Positions 50,807 to 61,210 of a stretch of 64,000 nt of DNA are shown here, in pieces (positions within the stretch are counted from its first letter, which is position 1; each line of letters begins with the position of its first letter). The stretch lies in the NCBI GenBank assembly GCA_014549065.1, contig JACDOX010000426.1, positions 198,878 to 262,877 on the forward strand, given 5' to 3'. The stretch is from Cardinalis cardinalis. Taxonomy: Eukaryota; Chordata; Aves; Passeriformes; Cardinalidae. Under the pieces are notes generated by a model. That model did no database searches. It saw only the letters and a program-made list of their open reading frames with translations, and was not told the DNA's origin. Both the position numbers and the translations under genes were made by a program.

Positions 50807-52799
50807 AACTAAAATAATAATAATGTCAATCAGTTANACTCTGATCATCCCTGTACAAACTGAGCACGTGTAGTCCTACAAATAGGACTACAAATAACTA
50901 GTATAACTACTAACCAAACACACAGATTATGTTGCTGCTGACAAAGATATCAGAGCNCTTCATTTAGATCCATATATGCAGGGCATTATTGCCATCAGTA
51001 TCCTTACTGACAAGAAATAGAGATTTTTGTGAAGGTAAAGGCCCCATGAAATGTCAATAAACTGTAACTTCAGGCAACAAAGCTTTGGCAGCTTTGCTGG
51101 GTAACAGCCCCCTGCATAATTATCCAAATTACATGTACAGGCACTCAGGATGTTCAGTAGCTGTTGCTGCTATGAGCTGAGCTAAAACTTGGTGCAAACC
51201 ATCAATGCTGTGCAAACGTGTAAGTGCTACCCTCAATCCAGCCTAAATATCTGAGATACAAGACACAAAATCAAACTGCAGACATGCCACCTTCACTCCA
51301 AAGTAAGTATATTCCGGTTTTCCCAGGAATTAATAGAGATGTTTCCTGGGAAGGATTTTTAACAGGCTGTGCAACTGTGACACCAGGAAAGGAAAAAATA
51401 GGGGAGGAAAATCCTGATCCCCTTGTAGCTGAAAGTTCTTCTACAGCTGGCAGCAACCCAGACCAGATTTTCCTCATGAACAGACCTTTACTTAATTGAA
51501 GAGTTTCATTGGAGTACAGAGAGGAGCCTTACAAGAATTATGCACAGTAGTTTCCTCTCTCACTCCTCCTAGGAGTACAGACACACTCGTATGCCCATCC
51601 TGCAGCAGAAGCTACCAAATTTCTTGGCACAAGTGGCCAAATCAAGAGGTAAAAAATACCAAAACTGTGCAATTTGCCATTCTCTACTGGATAAATAATT
51701 ACCTGAAATAGGCAGTTTTTTGAAAAAAACAGTTTTGACAAAAAAGTGAGATGTGGCAGCCAGACCACAGAGAAAAGAAAATGTCAAACACGAAAATAAA
51801 GGAAACTCCTGCAGGAGACAGGACAGAACGGCCAGAGGATGAACTGCTACAGCAGCTGATTTTGGCAAGGGATGCTACTCCTCTGTGCTACTTCCTGCAG
51901 GTCCCCTTCTGCCAGAAACCCTGCTGGCCAGAGCCCAGCTCACTGAGCACCAGCAGAGACCACTCACACTGAGATGGAAAGGAGCAGATTAAAAGCCTGA
52001 ATCATCACTTCTTCCAGGCCCCACAAACAGAACCACATAAAGGGACACTTCCTTTGCATGGAAATCAGTAAAGTGAATGTTTCTAGCTGTAAGCAGGGAT
52101 AGCTCTATTTATGTTGTTCGGGGTTTTTTTATTATCATCCATCAAGAACACTGATTTTTTTTTCTTCTCTGTTTGTTACAACCACAAGAGAAAAGATGAA
52201 CACAGGGAGCTGAGAGTGGTTCACACAACGAGGCACAGGGCTGACCCCAGGTGAATTTGGCTTGTAGCAATAGACTGTTTCACCATCCTGTGCTCTCTCT
52301 GCTGTTGGCAGCATCCGTAATGCTCTCATCACAACACTGCAAAATGGCATTTTGCAGAAATATAATTCTGCAGGCAGAAAAAAAGTACAGTTGCTGCAAA
52401 GTCTTTCTTCTAAAGTATTAAATGGTAATGAAAAGGCCAATAATTTAATATGATCAGGACAGAAATCCTTCAGCTCTGACATCTGCCCGCTCCTATGACA
52501 CAAAGGATGATCCTGATCTTTCAAAAAAATCTCTCTTCATCTGCCTCCTCTCCCACCCTTTCAAAGCACCAAGTTATTCACCAACACTTGAATAACTGGA
52601 AGAGGAAATTGAACCAATTTCAACATCCTCAGCTTCAAAAATTATCTTGTTTCCCTGTGCTATATCACTTGCTGCCTTTTGAATCCTGATCAAGTACAAA
52701 ACAGAACAACATGTATGAGCTTTGCTTAGCTTCAGTTTTTAACACTCAGGCTTAATTCAGGGCTTGAGCTCAAGGGCCTTACTTCAGAACACTGAATTT

Positions 52800-52910
52800 T
52801 AGAATCACCAAGGCTGTAGAAGTCCTTGAAGATCAAGTCTGACTGTCAACCTTCCAGCNTCACTGTACCCTCTAACCCAGAACACCCAGGAATTTTTACC
52901 TGCACAAGAT
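52800..52910 (-). mobile_element. Short CR1-like fragment
   Basis: The order 'agaatcaccaaggctgtagaa', 'tccttgaagatcaagtc' and 'aacccagaacacccagg' resembles the antisense 3' end of avian CR1, where a GAATCA…AGGTTGGAA start is followed by AAGATCAT…GTCCAACC and a list of conserved short blocks. Only about 110 bp can be followed, with many mismatches, so the assignment is tentative. Confidence 0.45.
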
Positions 52911-53582
52911 TTTAAATGCTGTCATTTCTGATTTCAACAAAATATTGTAACTCCTCTGTACACTGTGCCCTCTTTCTAAAAATAGCTTGAGCTTCCTATC
53001 TCAAAAATTGGTCTGGCTTCAGACACTGAAATAGGATAATGCAGAAAATTCCTCCTCCAGTNATCTGACAATTCAACAAGTGCTAGAGGGCAGCAAACAA
53101 CAGTGGTACTCTTCATAATAATTCTGACGACAGCTATAGCCTATGAAAGTAAAAATCAGAAAAAAATGCAGATCAGTCACACAATGACTCTATTAACAAA
53201 CAAAATATACACACCTTTATACACGTTTAGCAATGTCCTGTCCTGGACAAGATGATTCAGGGAAAGAAAAACCACTCAGGTTTAGCCTCATCAAGAAACA
53301 CTGAAAATTGTCACAATTATGCTTTTTCCTAAAAGATACAGCACTCCCCAGATCAGAAATTCATGGTAATGTGTTAACATTTGGCTTTATTTGACTGCAT
53401 TTGAAGACAGTTTTGTGATTAGAGAGACTATCTTGGAATAATTCTGGCTTACACATTTAACAGCAGCTCAGTCCTCCCCTGTCACAACTTTCCCCGGAAC
53501 TGGCTGTGCCTGGTTTCTGTGCATTGGTAGAATTGTCTGGCTGCTCCCAAATCACCTGAAATGAGCCTTTTTCTACCTGTAG
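52911..53582. other. Non-coding, nothing recognised
   Basis: Short AT-rich stretch between two CR1 pieces. No exon or repeat is recognised. Confidence 0.5.
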
Positions 53583-53875
53583 CACCTTAATTACAATCCC
53601 AAAAGGTTTTGAATTGGAAGAGTGTTGTTGCAATCCCCCTGCCATGGCCAGGAACACCTTCCACCACCCCAGGCTGCTCAGAGCCCCATCCAGCCTGGCC
53701 TTGGACACTTCCAGGGATCCAGGGGCAGCCACAGCTTCTCCAGGCAGCNTGGTCCAGTGCCTCAACATCCTCTGAGTAAAGAATTCTCCCAAATATCACA
53801 GCTATACCCACCACCTTTCATTTTAAAGCCATTCGCACCAGTTCTGTCACTATATGCCCTTGCAGAAAGTCTGTA
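53583..53875 (-). mobile_element. Truncated CR1 LINE 3' region
   Basis: Antisense CR1 3' wording can be followed: 'aattggaagag' near 53612, 'caatccccctgccatggcc' near 53630, 'ccaggctgctcagagcccca' near 53669, 'ccagcctggccttggacact' near 53690, 'gagtaaagaattc' near 53774, and 'ttttaaagccattcgcacca' near 53821. The element is on the minus strand, 5'-truncated and non-coding. It is the same kind of fragment as the one at 45.3 kb, but shorter. Confidence 0.87.
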
Positions 53876-54632
53876 GGAAAAATCAGCTTGTCAGGAAGGG
53901 GGAACGTGCAGCTCAGGAGTCCATGCAGATGTACAGCTCCCCTAAAAGGCAAAATGTCAGAGCAGACTCCCAAAATCTTTGCAATGAATCTCTCTTTTGC
54001 TGAGGTATCTGCACTTCAAGCCTTCCTACAGACACCAGCTATAAAATGTGCTGCCAGCACAGATGTCAAAGGCAGCACACCCTCCTCTCACTCTGACCAT
54101 TTATCTTTTTAGCAACAAGTTCTTTTCATGGATTTCTGTGCCTACTTTATGACAACAGCTAGAAAACAGAGTGAAACAAGCACAAAGGCAAGCCACAAGA
54201 AATGCTGTGGGCTGGGAGCATCCCAACAATTTGGGTAGCAGAATGAAGGGCTGCCTGTTTCTAGTGTCCTCCTGCTTGTTCCATCACGTAAACAAGAACC
54301 CAAATAACATTTTTAAAATGTTTTTCCATTAACTTGGGTTTCCAGAGCTTTGCCACCACTGGCCTCTTGCAGGAGGTCACAAGATCTATGCTCACATACA
54401 CAGCATGCAGATGTGCACAGATGTTAGCAGGGGATGTCACTGTTCACACATTTAGTTATCCCTAAAATGCTGAATGGTGCCAGAGCCTCCTGCCCTCTGC
54501 TCCTGGATGTGCCTGCCAAAGGTCAGGTTACCAACTCCAGAGCATTGTTTTAATTCTTAGGACTGAGGGGCATCCATCCAAGCCAAGCCAGGACAAAATG
54601 GGGATTTACAGCTTAAAACCAGGATGAACAAT
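53876..54632. other. Non-coding, nothing recognised
   Basis: No supported exon or repeat was found between the CR1 fragment and the LTR-like pair that follows. Confidence 0.45.
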
Positions 54633-54960
54633 TGTCTTGGTTTAGAGACAAGTTTAGGAGAAAAACACTCTGGAATAAGTGAATTAATGCTGAATAAATG
54701 CTAGATATTGAATTGTCAGACCTTACCCCCCGCACATGCACACACACAATAGAAGAAAAAAACCAAAGTTCCAGGGAAAGGGGCAACATGGTGAGGAGAA
54801 AAAAAATGGTGCTGGCCCCTGTCTCAAGGGAAAAAGAAACCAAAACAAAACATTCATGCTGCAGCTTGGGCAAAACAGATGGGAACCTGTGGAATTGCTG
54901 GTGTTGGTCCCCTCTTAACAGCTGTCTCAGTTTCAAGACAAATTTCAGGAGAAAATGTCC
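54633..54960 (+). repeat. Two LTR-like segments about 290 bp apart
   Basis: Segments beginning at 54633 (TGTCTTGGTTTAGAGACA) and 54923 (TGTCTCAGTTTCAAGACA) resemble each other over about 36 bp, with roughly 80% identity by eye, and both continue into an AGGAGAAAA motif. The TGTCT(T/C)(G/A)GTTT start is like that of some songbird LTRs, so they may be the two ends of a decayed tandem LTR pair. The segment between does not align well. The assignment is weak. Confidence 0.35.
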
Positions 54961-55074
54961 TGCAATGAGCATTTCATCTAAAGAGAAAGAGTTTCAGTAA
55001 CTGTCTCCTCTTCTGCCAATGACAGAAATGGATACCAGTGAGTGAAAGGGCAAAAAAAGAGGACTGCTGATTAA

Positions 55075-55160
55075 CTAAAAAAAGAAAAACAAAAAAACCC
55101 ACAAACAAACAAAAACCAATCAAACAAACAAAACCCAATCAAACAAGTAAAAAACACATT
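55075..55160. repeat. A-rich CAAA/CCAATC low-complexity tract
   Basis: About 85 bp of CAAA, CAAACA and AACCAATCAAA units, similar to the tracts at 12.0, 30.2 and 33.6 kb. Confidence 0.8.
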
Positions 55161-55280
55161 AAAAATTATTCTTTTTTGTGTTGTAAAGAGAATTGACTCT
55201 GCTTTCCTGCTTTCCAAGCTCTTGGGTTCAGGGTGCTCCCCAGACACTGCAAGGAAGGTCAAGCCGAAACAGTTCAGGGA

Positions 55281-55372
55281 CAAAAAAAANAAAAAAAAAA
55301 AAAAAAAAAAAAAACCAAAAAACCTAAACAAATAAAACAAAACAAAAAAAAAAACCAACCAAAAAACACCAA
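55281..55372. repeat. Poly-A tract with CAAA-rich tail
   Basis: An uninterrupted A run with one N, followed by CCAAAAAACC and CAAATAAAAC-like units. It creates an artificial Phe-rich minus-strand open frame. Its true length is uncertain because of the N and the homopolymer. Confidence 0.85.
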
Positions 55373-55820
55373 AAGGATTTGCTGGTGAAAAGCCTCCAGA
55401 GCAGGGGAAGGAAGAAGCAGAAGCTCCTTGCCCAAACCACAAAGCGGAAGCCAGTGAAAGCAGGGCAGGCACAGCCGGGACGGGCAGGGGAGCCTGAACA
55501 AACCCGGGCGGGCGCCCGGCTCCCATTGAGCCACAGCAGCCGATCCCGGGCACTCAGCAGGGATCAGGGAACAGAGCATCACCATCAATCAGCCCAACAG
55601 CAGCGGGTGAACAGGGGCATTTGGGATTCTTTGCTCCTGCCTGGCTTTGCCAGCTCCGGAGTAGCCCTCTCTATCCCGCCGGGTCTCTCTGCCCTCGGAC
55701 CAAAACCAAAGTGTCCAGTTCGGCACAAAAGTCACCCGAGGATCACTGTCCCAGCCTCCGAGGCCAGGCAAAGGAAAAAACCCACCCTCCTTGCCTAAGC
55801 TAACAACAAACCCTAGCTAG
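55373..55820. other. GC-richer non-coding stretch next to the split LTR
   Basis: About 450 bp of higher G+C with open frames on both strands and several CpG sites. No splice-supported exon is seen. It could be a small CpG-rich remnant or part of an unrecognised retroelement next to the LTR that starts at 55821. Confidence 0.35.
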
Positions 55821-56720
55821 TGTTAGGAAAATTAATCTGTAGCCATGACATTTTCTGAAAAATCCTTTNGTTAGGATTTTTCTCCTGAGAAGCTGAGAAG
55901 CCTCAGACGAAAAGAAAAACAATAATTATCTGCTGCTGTAGAATGCAACAGGTGCATCTTTGATTAGTCCATGTCGGTTGTTCCTAATTAACGGCCAATC
56001 ACAATCCAGCTGTATCAGACTCTCTGGTCAGTCACAAGATTTTATTATCGTCCTATTCCTTCCTTTCAAGCCTTCTGATGAATTCCTTTCTTCTATTCTT
56101 TTAATATAGTTTTAGTATATAAATTTATTTTAATATAATAGATATCATAAAATAATAAATCAGCCTCTGAAACATGGAGTCAAAATTCTCATCTCTTCCC
56201 TCGTCCAGGGACCCCTGTGAACACCATCACATTAATCCACAAACACCGGAGGTTTATGTACAAAAAAGAGACAGAGGAGTCCTTTGGCTTTATTCGAATA
56301 AAGGGAGAGGCCGTGGGGCATTTCCCTGGGATCTCTAATTTTTGGAGGACGCAGCCTCCTTTTTATCCAAATTTCCCAGCCACATTTCCCTTCTCTCCCC
56401 ATTGGCTGAGGTACTTGAGAGGTTCAGACTTCCCGATATGCCTGATCCCAAAGATTTCCCTCTAATAACCCTCCCTTTTAATTTTTAATTCTTACTGAAT
56501 TTAGGGGGTTTTCTTCCCCGTTGTCTCTTTCAACTTTCAATGCCCAATTTCATTTATCAGCCAACCTAAAGTTTATTTGTAAAAGCAAACATCTTTTTCC
56601 ATTCATCAATCAGTGGAATCCTTCCCATTGTTTCTTTTATCTCCCAGTGCTAGTTTTATCCACCAGCAGACCCACAGCTTGTTTGGAAAGACAAATCCAC
56701 TATTCCTCTCATTAGCAAAG
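55821..56720 (-). mobile_element. Older LTR interrupted by a younger solo LTR, right border uncertain
   Basis: On the minus strand the order is that of an LTR: a CCAAT box (about 56400), a TATA-like GGATAAAAAGGAGG (about 56361-56374), a palindromic polyadenylation signal region (about 56290-56305), a GT-rich stretch, and an end in TAACA at 55821. The last 17 bases (55821-55837) are separated from the rest by the solo LTR at 55838-56231, and the sequence resumes at 56238 after the second copy of the duplication. The R/U5 fragment at 10.6-10.7 kb crosses this point without interruption. The right border lies somewhere between about 56480 and 56880; a CA followed by gctaa at 56880 is a weak candidate, since gctag precedes 55821. 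Confidence 0.6.
55832..56237 (+). mobile_element. Solo LTR, 6-bp TSD family, divergent U3 type, nested (LTR 55838-56231)
   Basis: Plus-strand LTR starting TGTAGCCATG and ending in ATCACA, with perfect 6-bp duplications ttaatc at 55832-55837 and 56232-56237. It has the GAGAAGCTGAGAAGCCTCAG block and the AT-rich polyadenylation region shared with the other copies. Its middle U3 (about 55930-56020) differs from the other five, so it is a third type. It sits inside an older LTR on the opposite strand. No internal viral sequence is attached. Confidence 0.9.
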
Positions 56721-57487
56721 CAAAAACTCCCCAAAACCCCAGAGCACACAGCAGGACAGACACCCCAGAGTGAGGCTGTGGAAGAGCCCCAGGGCTCCCT
56801 CCTGCCCCAGACCCAGCACAACCCAGCATCAGCCATCCCTGGGCATGGGGCAGGGAACACAAAACCTCCCCAGGACAGCAGCTAATGCCTGCACTCATGT
56901 GTTCCGCCTCAAAAACAAACAGAGCCCAAATGTTTGCATCCTAAAGAGACCCATAAAAATTTAGAATGAATCTGACATTTCACCTTCACCACACAGACTT
57001 AGCACGTGGAATATAATTTCCTGTATTTCACGTATATATCCATAGGGAAAATACAGCCAGATCCTTTGCCAGACATTGAACTGCTCTCCTCAGCTGCTTT
57101 TACCTTTGGACCCTCTTTAGATGTGCAGATCAGCTCTTTTGTAAATATTTTAGCCAGTCACAAACATTCAGCAATAGAAAGAACAGTAAGGTCATATTTT
57201 TGTTTTTCACAGCAGTTGAGTCTTCCCACAACACTTTATGAAATATTTTGTGAAAATCAAGCCTCTAACAATGTAATTAAATATAAGCTCTTTTCTGCTT
57301 TTATTAGACGAAAATATACAGATTAAGATTTAAGCAAATGGTGAAAGGAACCCTCTGCAGTGTTTAGAAATTGCCTCCTTAATCTGAAGAAACTTGGAGA
57401 AGCTTTTTAAAGCACATACACCAACACAAAAGTTTATAGGTAATATCTACAGGAAGCACACCACTTCCCTGAAATAGGAATCCAAAG
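56721..57487. other. Non-coding, nothing firmly recognised
   Basis: The first 160 bp may still belong to the older LTR or to its flank. The rest is AT-rich, without supported exons or repeats. Confidence 0.4.
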
Positions 57488-57929
57488 GAAGCCTCTTGTA
57501 TTTGTGGGGTTCCTAGATGAAAGAATGAATGATGAATCTGACTCTGTGTGCTCAGAAGGCTAATTTATTATTTTATGATACTAGAATATATTAAAGAATG
57601 CTATACTAAAACCATACTAAAGAATATAGAAAGGATACAGACAGAAGGCTAAAAAGATAATAATGAAAACTCGTGACTCTTTCCAGAGCCCCGACACAGC
57701 TTGGCAGTGACTGGCCAAAGAGTGAAAACAATTCACATGAAACCAATGAAACAATCACCTGTTGGATAAACAATCTCCAAACACATTCCACGTGTGAGCA
57801 AAACACAGGAGAAGCAAATCAGCAAATCAGATAATTATTGTTTTCCTTTTTCTCTCAGGCTTCTCAGCTTCCCAGGAGAAGAATCCCAGGCAAGGGGATT
57901 TTTCAGAAAATATGACAGTGACAGAAGCC
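57488..57929 (-). mobile_element. Solo LTR, 6-bp TSD family, long type (LTR 57494-57923)
   Basis: On the minus strand the LTR starts TGTCACTGTC at 57923 and carries the AATTATCTGATT segment and the GAGAAGC blocks of the long type. A polyadenylation region lies near 57565. It ends near 57494, where the usual CA appears changed to GA. The bases gaagcc at 57488-57493 and 57924-57929 are a perfect duplication, which supports these borders. No internal viral sequence is attached. Confidence 0.85.
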
Positions 57930-60800
57930 CACAGCAGCATGGGCTGTGTGTGCAGTTAAGACCATGCCAAACCAGCTGATGTCTCAGAACTGACTGCACA
58001 TTAATTGTTGCACCCCTCCTTTACACTGGCCTTGTGACAAAAGGAGAAAAGTCTTTGTATTCCCCTGCCTTCCTGTACCCTGCCTGTGCTATCAAGGCCC
58101 ACCTGGAAGGGGATAAACAGGAGATAAACAAAATATTATTAGGGGGTTCAGAAGAACTCCAGGAGGGAAGGCCTGGAAGGTATGAGGTGTGCTGAAGATG
58201 AAACGTTTGCATTCCAAAGCACTTCAGGAGAATGACCTTCCAGCAATAAGAGAACCTAGAGATGTATCAGGGCCCAGAATTCAACTAAACAAAAGAAAAA
58301 TCCCATTCATTGCTATCATAATTTTCATCTAAATAGAATAGATTGAAAATATCTTTAGAGCTAAACTCCTTGCCATTTGCCTAATGCACCGATTAAGTGA
58401 TATTTCCTTTTAATTATTTGCATCACAATCTTTTTATTACTTAAATCAAGTTGTACAATTCCGTATTGTATGAAGCTAAGGCTAAGGGGAACAGTAACAT
58501 TATTTTCTACTGAGTCAATAACTGGACAAACATCACAGACCTTTGATTGATGCTAGGATTGTTTTGTTTGACAGAATTGTTTTCAGAGCCAAAAGTGCCC
58601 ATCCCTTCTCGAAAGGCAAAATTAGTGCTATAGGGTACAATTATATCTTACAAGGAATGTACATTTTAGGTACCTAAATCCAGAGAAGGTTCACAAATGC
58701 AGGGGTGGGGGAATGGGAGGTTTGCCAATTATGATTTCAGAAATATTGAAGAACCCAGTAATGTCACGTCTCCAGCTCTTTTCCAAGACCGAGTTTACCA
58801 AGGATCACACCACGTCCAGGATTTTACAGAGCACTAAGACATCTAGTGAGGGAAAAACATACTGCAAGTAGAATTACTGAAGGTTATGTAAACTAAGCAG
58901 AGTTGGTTCAGTTATGAGATGTAGGCAATCTGTGGGATCCCTGCTGCAGGTCAATTATTGCCTCATGATTTGTCACTACATTTAAAGTTCTTACAGCTCT
59001 CAGGGAAAGAAATGACTGCACCAAAACCCACCTGGTGCAGGATCTCCCTGGAGTGCTCTGGGCTTTTATCAGGTCCTTGCTTTAGTAAAGAGCTCGTGTC
59101 ACACCAGCTCAGAGAAATCATGTCACTGCTTTTGCCAATGTGCAGATCTGGCAGCGAGTCCTACCCATTAAACACACACCTGGCACACTTATTATTTAAA
59201 TTGTAATTTAAATACAATTTAAATTGCATTTAAATTACAATTCAGAAACTGGCATGAATCCCATGGTATAGGACATCTAAACCATCCTTTCTAAAGGAAA
59301 CACAAGCATTCCACAACTTTGTTGACATAGAGTATAACAAAAACCTGGAATGACTTAATTCCTGATTCAATAAAAAGATCAAACGAATTATTTTCCCTAT
59401 GGCCCTGGCAAACACAGTTCAAAAAACAATTGCCATTGCCAGCTTCAAATACATCAGAACTGCTTCTTGGGGCTCACAAAATAAAGAACATTAGTTCAGA
59501 GCAGATCCCTTCACGTTCTGCCAGGAAAATGTGTGTGGAAAATGATGTAGGAAAGATGTAACACCAACACATGAATAACACTCAAGAAACAGAAATGTAC
59601 TCCTGCAAACTGAAGCTGAAATTATCAAATGATCACAACAAAAAAAGTAGAGGGTAAAAAGAAACTGATCAAGGTATTGTAATGGGTTCACTATACGTAG
59701 TAAGTTTTGGAAATTATAAGAAACGTTCAAACACCTTGAAATTGAAAATTTAGGTCAGTTTCCCTGATTTATGTAATTTTCTTTACCAATTTCTCTTTTT
59801 TCTACCTAAAATAAATAGTATTCACCTTTGTACACAATAAACAGCATATACTGTTTATACACCACATCTGTATTTCTTTCCCTATCCTTCACTAAGAAAA
59901 ATACATTCTTTACAATAGGAGCAATAGTACAAGGATTTATTCTTTCCTTCAACAACTTCAGGGGAAAAATAGGTATTTTACCTGTCTGCTGACATGTAGG
60001 CAGACCTTACACTATCCACTGGCTGGATGTTTTACTGGGCAGACATTCATGGATTAGGACTCTGCTTAGGTATTAATTACTTATGTTTGACCTGGTATTT
60101 TCAGATTTCTTGGCATTTAAACTTTGCTTTTTGTGATGTTGTGATAAAATTTTGGATTGAAAAGCATGGGAATCCCATAAATCTTGAGTTCAGACTGACT
60201 TCAGTTATCTAGGAGAGTTTTCTGCCTCCCATTGATTAGGATTCCATCATTAGTTATTTTCATGTACCAAATTACTTTTTTACAAATCTCTTGTATTGCA
60301 GTTCAGCTAGAAACTCCCCCGCCAGAATTTCTCAGAAATTTCTAAACATTTCACTAGTTGCAANACGTCTGTATTTAAAAAGGTGTTTGCACAGCTTCTG
60401 GAAAGCAGGAGAAAACAGAGTTAGGTAAGCTAGGAGCATGAGTGAGTCACAGGCCTAGTGACAGTGAACACAAAATCAAAGGTTATATACTGGATATTTC
60501 ACTCTCATGAAAGAACATATTTTAAAGTACACTNATCAGATTTAATTTAGAAGATCCTGTTTTTTTCACATACCACAATCACCAATACTGCAAAATCATT
60601 ACTACCCTGCACTCCAAAAATTTATTCATATCCTCAACTCCCTACCTCACCACTGTCTCAACTGCACAGGCTCCAGAAGTCTCCTACAAGTTTCTTCACC
60701 AAAATCATCTTCCAGACAATTTGCAGGGAGTTTAATTTAACAGAGTAAAATTTTAGGAGTATAATTTTTTGCTTGTTTTGTTGCAGCAGGCAGTGATGCT
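57930..60800. other. Non-coding stretch with one palindrome
   Basis: No supported exon or transposon was found in these 2.9 kb. A 44-bp near-perfect palindrome lies at 59199-59242. Confidence 0.45.
59199..59242. repeat. 44-bp near-perfect AT-rich palindrome
   Basis: The arms 59199-59213 and 59228-59242 are perfect 15-bp reverse complements (AATTGTAATTTAAAT). Between them lies a 12-bp palindrome (CAATTTAAATTG, 59215-59226), flanked by one mismatched pair (A at 59214, C at 59227). The whole can fold into a cruciform. Confidence 0.92.
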
Positions 60801-61210
60801 GGGGACTGTCACTGTGATATTTTCTGGAAAAATCCCTTCGCCAGGACTTCTTCTCTAGGGAAGAGAGAAGCCTCAGAGAAAAATGAAAACAATAATTATC
60901 TGATTGCTTCTCCTGTGTTTTGCTGCTTTGGAATGTGGTTGGAGATTGTTTACCCAACATGTGAATTGTTTTAACTTAATGACCAATCACAGCCAGCTGT
61001 GTCGGGACTCTGGAAGACGTCACAAGTTTTTGATTAGTATCTTGTTAAGCCTTCTGTAAGTATCCTTTCTGTATTCTTTAGTATAGTTTAGTATAGCATT
61101 CTTTAATATAATATAATATCATAAAATAATAAATCCACCTTCTAAGAACATGGAGTCAGATTCATCATTTCCTTCCTGCCACAGGGGACCCCAAAAACAC
61201 CACAGGGGAC
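60801..61210 (+). mobile_element. Solo LTR, 6-bp TSD family, long type (LTR 60807-61204)
   Basis: Plus-strand LTR of 398 bp starting TGTCACTGTGA and ending ACACCACA, with identical six-base duplications ggggac at 60801-60806 and 61205-61210. AATAAA lies at about 61128-61133. It has the full-length U3, including the AATTATCTGATTGCTTCTCC segment and a GACCAATCACAG (CCAAT-type) motif near 60983. Intact ends and a perfect duplication suggest it is among the younger copies here. It is solo, without viral coding sequence. Confidence 0.92.

Larger units (their letters stand above)
45709..52799. other. Non-coding stretch with an unexplained repeat pair
   Basis: No supported exon, LTR or CR1 is visible across about 7 kb. 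Open frames at 46.4-46.8 and 47.7-48.5 kb appear on both strands and lack splice support. Two short sequences between 48.2 and 50.8 kb are duplicated (listed separately). Confidence 0.45.

Noticed and set aside
55071..55553. 160-codon minus-strand open frame
   Set aside because: It runs through two A-rich tracts and a poly-A run with an N, so it is an artefact of simple sequence.
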